From Candidatus Rifleibacteriota bacterium (GTDB lineage Bacteria > Riflebacteria > Ozemobacteria > Ozemobacterales > Ozemobacteraceae): 6,117 nt of DNA. The stretch lies in the NCBI GenBank assembly GCA_029564115.1, contig JAKQQP010000178.1:1-6117 (forward strand), written 5' to 3'. This document shows, in pieces, positions 1 to 6,105 of this stretch (the stretch's first letter is position 1; the number at the start of each line of letters is the position of its first letter). The translations under genes and the position numbers were made by a program. The notes under the pieces were generated by a model. The model did no database searches. It was given only the letters and a program-made list of their open reading frames with translations, and was not told the DNA's origin.

Positions 1-2
1 CC

Positions 3-1124
3 GGTTATATGGTTGCTGCCAACCCGACCCGCGAGGGCATGTTCCGCCTGTTTGCCTTCACTCATAACAAGAATGGTGAGCTCAAGCACGGTTTTGAAGA
101 AATCTGGCGTGCATCGCTGATTTCGGCCGAAAATGTTTTTCAGCGAAAATCAGAAGAAATCGAACAGGAATGCTGGGAAGCCTTCAAAGCCGACCAGGAA
201 GAAAAAGCCCCGGATCGCGCCGATTACGCTTTTAATTCGGTGCTGGGCGATGACGATCTCGAAATCAACGAGGTTGCACCCGAAGATACTCCTGTTGAGA
301 AGCTGTTTCTGCATCTTTTTGAATTTAAATGGATCTATCTGACCGGTGCTGTTCTGCTGACGCCGATTCTCTGGTATCTGTGGGGTTCTGAGCCGGCATC
401 GACGCTGCAGCGTAGCAATAAAACCGAAACTACCAGCAAAGTGAGTTTTATCAGCAGCGAAATACCAAGCTCTGATAAGAAGACCCAGGTTGGCAGCGAT
501 GACTGGCAGGGTACCCTGAAAACCGGGGCCCGCGAGTTGCTTTCTGGCAAAGCCTATGCGGCGGCAATTTCCACCGGGGCCTCTGAGAGAAGCAGTTTCG
601 CCGAGAACTACGAAAAAGATTTCCGGCAGTACATGACCGAGCTGGCAAACAACCAGAATGCCTCAGAAGAAGAGCGAATGGTCGCGGCTGCCAATCTGAA
701 TTCAAATTTTCACAGCGCCACCCGGGCCTGGGATGCCGGCAACATTTCAGAGGCGGAGGCTTATTACGAACAGGCCGCCAATGACCAGAACCTCAACTCG
801 TTCGGTAAGATGACCGCGCTGCAGCGTCTTGTCGAAATTTCTGAAAAGAAACAGGACCGCCTCGCCTGGGTCAAATGGCAGGACCGTCTGTTAAAAGAAA
901 TGAAGAACATGCCCGGCAATGAAAATATTGCTGCTTTTGCCGATTTCGGCAAGACTTTCGGCAAAATGCTCGAGCTTAGTCAATCACTGTCTGCCGGCAC
1001 CAGCCCTGATGCAATCATGGAAAAGCTGCGTGCTGACGGTGAGAGCGAAGAGTCGGCGCGATCCAGTATCGAAGCTTTGAAACATATGGATGAGAATTTT
1101 CGTAAGTATTTTGAGTCGCAGTGA
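3..1124 (+). CDS. Single-pass membrane protein with TPR-like C-terminal region, 5'-partial, family not recognised
   Basis: I do not recognise this protein. The reading frame stays open to the left edge (Gly-Tyr precede the first Met at position 9) and no ribosome site is visible, so the true start is probably upstream. Numbering from that Met gives 371 residues. Residues 1-107 are charged and soluble-looking, with an acidic stretch near 80-95. Residues 108-126 form one hydrophobic, Trp/Tyr-flanked membrane segment (WIYLTGAVLLTPILWYLWG). A Ser/Thr/Lys-rich linker covers about 127-165. Residues 166-371 are mostly helical, and about 235-282 resemble a TPR-type helix pair rich in Ala and Tyr. The likely topology is cytoplasmic N-terminus and extracytoplasmic helical C-terminus, which is inference. 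The gene is 56 bp upstream of the PilX/GspK-like gene in the same direction, so it may be an accessory or assembly factor of the same pilus-like machine. It does not look like PilN, PilO or PilP. Confidence 0.75.
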   Translation, partial: GYMVAANPTREGMFRLFAFTHNKNGELKHGFEEIWRASLISAENVFQRKSEEIEQECWEAFKADQEEKAPDRADYAFNSVLGDDDLEINEVAPEDTPVEKLFLHLFEFKWIYLTGAVLLTPILWYLWGSEPASTLQRSNKTETTSKVSFISSEIPSSDKKTQVGSDDWQGTLKTGARELLSGKAYAAAISTGASERSSFAENYEKDFRQYMTELANNQNASEEERMVAAANLNSNFHSATRAWDAGNISEAEAYYEQAANDQNLNSFGKMTALQRLVEISEKKQDRLAWVKWQDRLLKEMKNMPGNENIAAFADFGKTFGKMLELSQSLSAGTSPDAIMEKLRADGESEESARSSIEALKHMDENFRKYFESQ

Positions 1125-1168
1125 CAGTCAGTTGAAACTGAAGCAGGCGAGCGTGAGCTGACAGAAAC

Positions 1169-1172
1169 GGAG
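1169..1172 (+). promoter_or_regulatory. Ribosome binding site that decides a TTG start
   Basis: GGAG lies 8 nt before the TTG at 1181. The first in-frame ATG downstream, at 1223, would begin inside the hydrophobic segment and remove the basic KKRG leader that pilin-like proteins need. Spacing and protein logic therefore both favour the TTG codon as the real start. Confidence 0.7.
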
Positions 1173-1180
1173 AATCTGAT

Positions 1181-3730
1181 TTGTTTTTTAATAAACTGAA
1201 AAAACGCGGGTCGGCATACCTGATGGCACTGGGCGTGCTTGGCGTTTTGGTGCTGGTCGGCATTACCATTTCGCGCATGACCGTTTCTGGCCGATGGAAC
1301 ACAGTCTTTTCGAGTCACGAAAAGCGGGCCGAAGAATGTGCCGAGTCTGCCGCCAACATGACTTTTAAGATTGTCAAAGACAGCATGAATGATTATAACG
1401 CTTTTTGGAAGCTGTTTTCAAAACCAGACGAGCTTCTTAAAAGCTGGTTCATGTATTTTCGCCTGCCGGCACCGATTGCTGGCGCCTATGTTGACCCGGT
1501 CAGTTTCAATGGCGCCAAAGAAAACGGTATTGACGTTCAGCTTGATTTGTTCAATAACAAAATTTTCAAGCCCCTCTACGAGCAGGGCATAGTTTATATC
1601 TACGACACGATTTCGCCAGACCCGAAAGCGCCGCTTGCCCCTTTAAAAGGCATGTTTGACGCGCTTGGCGGCCGGGTCCGTGTAACATGCACCGCCCGTA
1701 TCAAAAAAGCCTTCGGCATTCTTGCCGACAACCCGGATTACGTCGTTGGCGGCGTCGAAGTACCACTGCGTAAAGTGACCGGTTTCCTCGGTTCAATATA
1801 TGACAAGCTGAAGATCGGGGCTGCTGATGTCGTTTCAGGGATTGGCAAAGACCCTACCGGCGATTCTGATGGCGGTCCGCCGCAGATGCCGAATATAGAT
1901 CTGATAAAATTTTTGCCAAATAAACCTCTGCTCAAGGCCCCAAACGTCCAGAACTGGACAATCATGGTCCAGGGCGCGCCGGTGCCGATCGGTTACCTGT
2001 TGCAGCCGCTCCTTGATAAGGTTTTTGCCAAGATTCAGGAGAAGATTCAGCTTACGCCCCAGGCTCTCGCCAAAAAGGTTTTTGGTGGCGCTTTTCAGTT
2101 CAATATTGACTTCGACAAGATCAACAAGCGTATCGAAGATGCAATTCAGAACTGTCTGCCGCCATTTCTGCGCGCCTTTGCCGGCAATGTCTCATGGGAT
2201 GTAACCGTAGAAAAACAGGGCTTTTTTGAGGTCATCACCGAAGTCGAATACTCACCGAATTATCCCTCAGGCACCACGATCAAAAAGAAGCTGGTGGTGC
2301 ATCGTGAATTCAGGGTTGCTGACGTGCAGCCAATCGCTTCTGACTATACCTTTTTTGTGGCCAATTCAAAGCTTCTCTATGAAAAAGCCCTCGAAAACAC
2401 CGATAAATGGCAGGGTGACGATCAGATAAAATGGAACGAGGGAACCGGCGATATCGTCATTCACAACATGCCTTCGCTTCAGGCCATCTGGGATTCAATT
2501 CAGAATATTTTCAAATTTGACATCAAAGACCTGTTTCGAAAAGTGCAGTTGCCTGGGCTGGTGCGCATCAACGGCACCAAAGAAATGCTGCTTAAAATCA
2601 CAATGTTCCCTGAACTTTCGCTTGACCCGGCAAACCTCAAAAAAATGGAAATTGTGGCATTGCTGCTGCCACACAAGGATGACTCCAAGTCCGCCTGCAG
2701 CGGTGCGCATCCTTCCGGTTCGAGCGACAAGGAACATAATGTAATTCCAGGTATCAAGAGCGTTTACTACAATTTCTGGGATAAGGGCGAGCCCTTTGAC
2801 TGGGGCTACTTCGGCGGCGGCGAACCCGGGGGAAGTGGCGGTTACTGGTTGCCCATTCCGCCAAGATTCGCCAGAACCATGCTTTTTGGAAACTTTCATC
2901 TTGAGTTTCCTTTTTCGCTGCGGGTCGAGGGCTATCTTAAAAAGGTCTATACCCACATCCGTCTGCTGCTGGTCAAGATCCTGATTCCGCCGATTCCGAT
3001 TATCGGCTTTCTCGGTCTTGAGATTCCAGTGCCCTGGTTCTGGGCCAAGGCCGAAAAAGAGCCTTACGGTTTCTGTGGTTTCCCGCCATACAAAAATGAT
3101 GACGAGGGCAAATCAGCCTGGAACCCCAACGATCCGGGCAACCTGCCGGCGAACATTTATTCCCCGACTCAGTATCTGAAGAAGGCCAGCTACTTCTACC
3201 CATCTTCGCTCGAATTCAACCGTGATCTCGACAACCGCTGCATCGAATACAACGGCAAAAAGACCTTCATCTGCGACGGTATAACTTTCGTCAACGATAA
3301 TCTCTGGATTGATAGTGATCTGCATGTTATGGGTCGCGGCATCATCGTTGCTGCCGCTAACATTCATCTCAAGGGTAATGTAACCCGCGAAGATTTCGAT
3401 GCGAACGGCAATGCCACGCTTTTTTCGCTGGTGGCACGTAACGGCGCAATCGTCAATCACTACGGTGACCGCAAGGTTTATGCCTGTCTGTTTGGTGACA
3501 AGGGCTTGATGAACCCGATTGGTGCCACTCTCACCGTTCATGGAAACCTGGTGGTTAACCGCTTTAATCGCAAAGAATGCCAGGGGAATCTGCATGTTTA
3601 TTATGAGTCGAATCACTGCCGAAGTTCGCTGATGTCGATGATCAGACCCGTAGCCAAATGGGACCCGACGCGCTATTATGTTACCTTCAGTGCTCAGACC
3701 GCCGCGTTTAAGTTTGAAAAGCCACAATAG
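1181..3730 (+). CDS. Large PilX/GspK-like minor pilin-like protein with C-terminal beta-rich domain
   Basis: This 849-residue protein starts with a short basic leader ending in KKRG (residues 7-10), then a hydrophobic helix at about 11-31, then a polar helix containing RAEECAESAANM (49-60). That layout matches the N-terminus of PilX and GspK. Position 5 after the presumed Gly10/Ser11 cleavage site is Met15, not Glu; GspK-type tip pseudopilins also lack Glu5. PilX is usually below 200 residues and GspK about 320, so this protein is far larger. Residues 100-500 are of mixed composition and unassigned. A Gly-rich stretch lies at 545-554, and a Pro-rich hydrophobic belt lies at about 595-622. Residues 685-795 are beta-rich, with rung-like stretches such as LWIDSDLHVMGRGIIVAAAN, resembling polymer-forming or beta-helix folds. 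Ten Cys are present, so disulfides are possible if it is exported. It is probably an exposed tip subunit, made with the PilV- and PilW-like genes downstream. The family call is firm for the N-terminus only. Confidence 0.8.
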   Translation: MFFNKLKKRGSAYLMALGVLGVLVLVGITISRMTVSGRWNTVFSSHEKRAEECAESAANMTFKIVKDSMNDYNAFWKLFSKPDELLKSWFMYFRLPAPIAGAYVDPVSFNGAKENGIDVQLDLFNNKIFKPLYEQGIVYIYDTISPDPKAPLAPLKGMFDALGGRVRVTCTARIKKAFGILADNPDYVVGGVEVPLRKVTGFLGSIYDKLKIGAADVVSGIGKDPTGDSDGGPPQMPNIDLIKFLPNKPLLKAPNVQNWTIMVQGAPVPIGYLLQPLLDKVFAKIQEKIQLTPQALAKKVFGGAFQFNIDFDKINKRIEDAIQNCLPPFLRAFAGNVSWDVTVEKQGFFEVITEVEYSPNYPSGTTIKKKLVVHREFRVADVQPIASDYTFFVANSKLLYEKALENTDKWQGDDQIKWNEGTGDIVIHNMPSLQAIWDSIQNIFKFDIKDLFRKVQLPGLVRINGTKEMLLKITMFPELSLDPANLKKMEIVALLLPHKDDSKSACSGAHPSGSSDKEHNVIPGIKSVYYNFWDKGEPFDWGYFGGGEPGGSGGYWLPIPPRFARTMLFGNFHLEFPFSLRVEGYLKKVYTHIRLLLVKILIPPIPIIGFLGLEIPVPWFWAKAEKEPYGFCGFPPYKNDDEGKSAWNPNDPGNLPANIYSPTQYLKKASYFYPSSLEFNRDLDNRCIEYNGKKTFICDGITFVNDNLWIDSDLHVMGRGIIVAAANIHLKGNVTREDFDANGNATLFSLVARNGAIVNHYGDRKVYACLFGDKGLMNPIGATLTVHGNLVVNRFNRKECQGNLHVYYESNHCRSSLMSMIRPVAKWDPTRYYVTFSAQTAAFKFEKPQ

Positions 3731-3732
3731 GA
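3729..3732 (+). promoter_or_regulatory. Ribosome binding site overlapping the upstream stop codon
   Basis: AGGA shares bases with the TAG stop of the large upstream gene (3728-3730) and sits 8 nt before the ATG at 3741. The alternative upstream ATG at 3678 has no comparable site and would put about 21 extra residues before the prepilin leader, so 3741 is the better start. The overlap suggests translational coupling. Confidence 0.7.
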
Positions 3733-3740
3733 TCTGCAAA

Positions 3741-4229
3741 ATGCTCAATCTTTCGATAAACAGAATTAGTCGGTATCGCAAGGGGTTGACCCTTGTTGAG
3801 ATAACCATTGCCTTAGCTATTCTCATTCTGGCACTTGTGCCACTGACGCAGATGTCATCGGGCGATGCCACCACCGCAATCGAAACCGAAAAGATTCAGA
3901 TGGCCGAAAGAATTCTTGAGAGCGTCAAAAGCGAGCTGATGGCGATGCCTTTCAAGAAGTTTTATGAGAGGGCTGAGGCTGAGGGTGCCGACAAGGAGTT
4001 CGCCGGGCCATTTCAGCTTTCTGACGGTTTTTACCCGATCAGTCTTAACGAAGTTCTCAAGATTCAGCAGAAGCACAAGGATTTTGCCGTTGTTGGCAGC
4101 TGGAGCTTTCTTACAAAAGAAGGCAAGCTCGATCGAACCATGGTGCAGACCGATATTTCGTGTTCGTTCAGCCGGGCCGGCGGGCCGCAGGTTGTACGCA
4201 ACAAGTCTTTTCTGATCGTCAGGCCCTGA
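3741..4229 (+). CDS. Type IV prepilin-like protein, PilV/GspI class
   Basis: This 162-residue protein has a textbook class III (prepilin) signal. A basic leader ends in YRKG (12-15), and the predicted prepilin peptidase cut lies between Gly15 and Leu16. The mature protein begins LTLVE, with Glu20 at mature position 5, followed by a hydrophobic helix to about residue 38 (ITIALAILILALVPLTQM). An amphipathic helix follows (about 45-70) and then a small globular domain. The first mature residue is Leu rather than the more usual Met or Phe. Size, a helix containing AERILESVKSEL, and the position between a GspK/PilX-like and a GspJ/PilW-like gene point to the PilV/GspI class of minor pilins. These subunits sit at the pilus or pseudopilus tip and help start assembly. 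The gene begins 10 bp after the upstream stop and ends 19 bp before the next start. The prepilin call is firm; the exact class rests largely on context. Confidence 0.85.
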   Translation: MLNLSINRISRYRKGLTLVEITIALAILILALVPLTQMSSGDATTAIETEKIQMAERILESVKSELMAMPFKKFYERAEAEGADKEFAGPFQLSDGFYPISLNEVLKIQQKHKDFAVVGSWSFLTKEGKLDRTMVQTDISCSFSRAGGPQVVRNKSFLIVRP

Positions 4230-4248
4230 AGCCGGGAGGAGCATTGTT

Positions 4249-5310
4249 ATGAAGCGACAAGGTATGACTCTGATAGAGCTGATGGTTGCCTTTTTCATCC
4301 TGACCATTATTTCGGTGCCGATTTATTTCCTGTTGAAGGATTCAGCCAACAAGCGGGCTCTTGTTCTCAGTCGTGACTACGTCAAACAGGAAGCCAACAA
4401 GGTGCTGAAATTGCTGGAAAACGACTTGAGTCAGGCACGCAAGGGCACATTTAAACAGGTCAGTGACGATGTCATTCAGATAAAGGTGCGAAAACCTGGC
4501 AAAAAAGAAGATGAAGACGTGCCTCTCAGCTACCTTTTTGTTAAGCCAGACCTGATCAGGCGTTTCGACGGTAAACAGTGGATGGTCTGCCGCAATGTCG
4601 AAGCATTCGACGTTTCTACCGTTCCTGATGCTGCGGGCAGACTGGTTGTGAGTCTTAAAATAAAGGCCGGCTTTGACGGCCTGTCAGAAGCCGAAGAACC
4701 AGAATTTTCCCAGGAAAAACTCGTGGTAATGCGCGAAGACAGCTCAGAAGAGCTCGATAAATACTGGCGCGACGTCGGTGATGTCAACAAGTTTTTTGCG
4801 ACTCAGGGCAGTATAATGGCTGGCGTAAAGGCCGATGCCAAAAAACTCGTTCAGGATTTTACCGGTGAGTGGTCTGCCGCTGGTGCCGACATAACCAAAA
4901 TGACGGTGGGCGAGATTTTGAAAGTTCGTGACGAGTTGATGCGCGGCCTCAACGACATTCAGTCTTCGATGGGCAAGCTCGACAACGATATTCTTGGGTT
5001 GAGCGCTGATGCCATGTTTAAGCGCAACTGGCTTGGAAAAATGTCTGATTCAAAAAAAGATCGCGCCCGGAATGTGCGCGAAGCCCTGGCAGCAATGAAA
5101 AATAAGGGCGACCTCAACTGGAACAAGATCAAGGCGCTCGGTGGCAGCGGTTTTAAAAGTGGCACCGTTAAAGAAATGTATAACGCCAAGTCTGAACTGT
5201 TCAACTCGGGTCAGCAGATCGTCAAGCAGCTGCAGGAATTCAAGAACAACACCAACAATGTTGCCAATCTCGATCTTTCGGGCATCGACCTGAAAAAATG
5301 GGGTATGTAG
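4249..5310 (+). CDS. Type IV prepilin-like protein, PilW/GspJ class, with long helical C-terminal tail
   Basis: The start is fixed by a strong GGGAGGA at 4234-4240, 8 nt before ATG. The very short leader MKRQG is followed by MTLIELMVAFFILTIISVPI. The predicted cut lies between Gly5 and Met6, with Glu10 at mature position 5, which is a canonical prepilin signal. Residues 30-165 fit a GspJ/PilW-type minor pilin: an amphipathic helix (VKQEANKVLKLLENDLSQAR, 45-64), then alternating beta-strand-like segments ending near LVVMRED. Residues 166-353 are an extra, largely helical and charged tail of about 190 residues. It includes a coiled-coil-like stretch near 221-256 and an Asn-rich segment (333-340). 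GspJ is usually about 200 residues, so the tail is an addition; some PilW proteins are longer than GspJ. It is the last gene of the plus-strand operon and probably forms the tip complex with its two upstream neighbours. I see no convincing terminator after it. Confidence 0.85.
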   Translation: MKRQGMTLIELMVAFFILTIISVPIYFLLKDSANKRALVLSRDYVKQEANKVLKLLENDLSQARKGTFKQVSDDVIQIKVRKPGKKEDEDVPLSYLFVKPDLIRRFDGKQWMVCRNVEAFDVSTVPDAAGRLVVSLKIKAGFDGLSEAEEPEFSQEKLVVMREDSSEELDKYWRDVGDVNKFFATQGSIMAGVKADAKKLVQDFTGEWSAAGADITKMTVGEILKVRDELMRGLNDIQSSMGKLDNDILGLSADAMFKRNWLGKMSDSKKDRARNVREALAAMKNKGDLNWNKIKALGGSGFKSGTVKEMYNAKSELFNSGQQIVKQLQEFKNNTNNVANLDLSGIDLKKWGM

Positions 5311-5313
5311 GCT

Positions 5314-5940
5314 TCAGGCCAGCGATACCTGCAGTTCGCGACTTGAAATGATGCTGACCCCGGCATTGCGCATTTCTTCAATGGCGCGGGCGCTGTCGCC
5401 GGCCTGTAGATCGACACCACGACATGCGTCTTCGATCAGCCAGGTTTTAAACCCGAGCGAGATGGCGTCGAGAGCCGTGTATTTTACGCAGTAATCGGTA
5501 GCCAGGCCGCAGATATAAAGCTGGCTGATATTCTTTTTCTTTAACCATTCAGCGAGACCGGTCGGGTAGCGACGGTTATTGTCGAAAAAACCGCTGTAAG
5601 AGTCGACTTCCGGGTTGACGCCCTTTTTAAATATCATGTGCAGCTGGTCATGCTTAAGCTCAGGGTGAAAATCAGCTCCATGTTTGCCCTGAACACAATG
5701 AGCCGGCCACATGACCTGCTGACAGCCATTCAGGTTAATGACATCCCCGACCAGTCGGCCGGGATTATTCATGGCAAAGCTCTGGTGATTCTGCGGGTGC
5801 CAGTCCTGAGTTGCTGCCACCACCGCAAATTTTGATGCAAGCCAGTTTGCCAGCGGTACGATGCTGTCGCCATCTACTACGGGCAGGGCACCGCCGGGCA
5901 TAAAGTCATTCTGCAGATCAACAAGCAACAGTGCCTTCAT
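5314..5940 (-). CDS. pncA: Nicotinamidase (nicotinamide deamidase)
   Basis: The 208-residue product aligns by eye along its full length with E. coli PncA (about 213 residues), a cytoplasmic enzyme of the isochorismatase-like hydrolase family. It hydrolyses nicotinamide to nicotinate and ammonia, feeding the Preiss-Handler arm of NAD salvage; homologues also activate pyrazinamide. The catalytic triad is present: Asp8 (LLLVDLQNDF), Lys106 (FKKGVNP) and Cys151 (GLATDYCVK). The metal ligands are Asp46, His48 and His81 (QDWHP and WPAHCVQ), with His52 nearby. Other family signatures are VDSYSGFFDN and DACRGVDLQ. The start is supported by GAGGGAG at 5953-5947, 6 nt before ATG. The gene is transcribed towards the pilin operon, and the two stop codons are separated by 3 bp. 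It has its own promoter upstream and no visible NAD-gene neighbour in the window. Identification is very secure. Confidence 0.97.
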   Translation of the reverse strand: MKALLLVDLQNDFMPGGALPVVDGDSIVPLANWLASKFAVVAATQDWHPQNHQSFAMNNPGRLVGDVINLNGCQQVMWPAHCVQGKHGADFHPELKHDQLHMIFKKGVNPEVDSYSGFFDNNRRYPTGLAEWLKKKNISQLYICGLATDYCVKYTALDAISLGFKTWLIEDACRGVDLQAGDSARAIEEMRNAGVSIISSRELQVSLA

Positions 5941-5990
5941 TTCTCTCTCCCTCTCTGGCTGTTTCAGATTTTCTGCCAGTGATAGATTTT

Positions 5991-6012
5991 GCGGTTTTAT
6001 TAATGAAGCCGC
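5991..6012 (+). terminator. Weak hairpin with short U-rich tail, possible plus-strand terminator
   Basis: In plus-strand RNA, GCGGUUUU can pair with GAAGCCGC around the loop AUUAAU: eight pairs including two G-U wobbles, followed by UUUCU and a pyrimidine-rich stretch. In minus-strand RNA the two wobbles become C-A mismatches, so the fold favours the plus strand. It could stop plus-strand read-through coming from the pilin operon across pncA, but the stem is weak and the U-tract short. Confidence 0.25.
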
Positions 6013-6032
6013 TTTCTGATCTCTCTTCCCTT

Positions 6033-6061
6033 ATTGTAACCCTGTTGGCTGCATTAGTCAA
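6033..6061 (-). promoter_or_regulatory. Sigma70-type promoter of pncA
   Basis: Read on the minus strand, TTGACT (6061-6056) is followed by a 17-bp spacer and TACAAT (6038-6033). Each hexamer differs from consensus at one position and the spacing is optimal. Transcription would start near 6026, giving a leader of about 85 nt before the pncA ATG. The distal end of the spacer holds the word ACAGGGTTA, which is shared with the divergent promoter and may be an operator. Confidence 0.75.
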
Positions 6062-6105
6062 AAATGCGCAGTTGGGGGCCAGCAAGCATTGAAACCACAG
6101 GGTTA
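6037..6105. repeat. Perfect 9-bp inverted repeat, one arm in each divergent promoter
   Basis: TAACCCTGT at 6037-6045 and its exact reverse complement ACAGGGTTA at 6097-6105 are separated by 51 bp. The left arm overlaps the -10 box and spacer of the pncA promoter, and the right arm lies wholly in the spacer of the plus-strand promoter. Relative to each direction of transcription the word ACAGGGTTA has the same orientation. That placement suits paired operator sites for one regulator better than an RNA hairpin, because neither transcript would contain both arms. The regulator is unknown; the word does not look like the NadR box I know from enterics. Confidence 0.5.

Noticed and set aside
1128..1141. 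TCAGTT-GA-AACTGA inverted repeat between the first two plus-strand genes
   Set aside because: The stem is short, AT-rich and has no U-tract, so it is too weak to call a terminator or attenuator between genes that look co-transcribed.
2495..2956. Minus-strand open frame of 153 codons inside the large gene
   Set aside because: It is entirely antisense to a well-supported coding region, and its translated product shows no domain I recognise.
3678..3740. Longer N-terminus for the PilV/GspI-like prepilin from the ATG at 3678
   Set aside because: It would overlap the upstream gene by 53 bp, has no ribosome site and would bury the prepilin leader. The ATG at 3741 has a well-spaced AGGA.
3113..3874. 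Minus-strand open frame of 253 codons opposite the end of the large gene and start of the PilV-like gene
   Set aside because: It lies antisense to two well-supported genes, shows no recognisable domain and has no operon context. It is a shadow frame.
6003..6092. Small plus-strand ORF of 29 codons with a hydrophobic middle (starts MKPLSDLSS)
   Set aside because: It has no ribosome site, its ATG lies inside a hairpin, and it runs antisense across the pncA promoter. A chance ORF is the simplest explanation.
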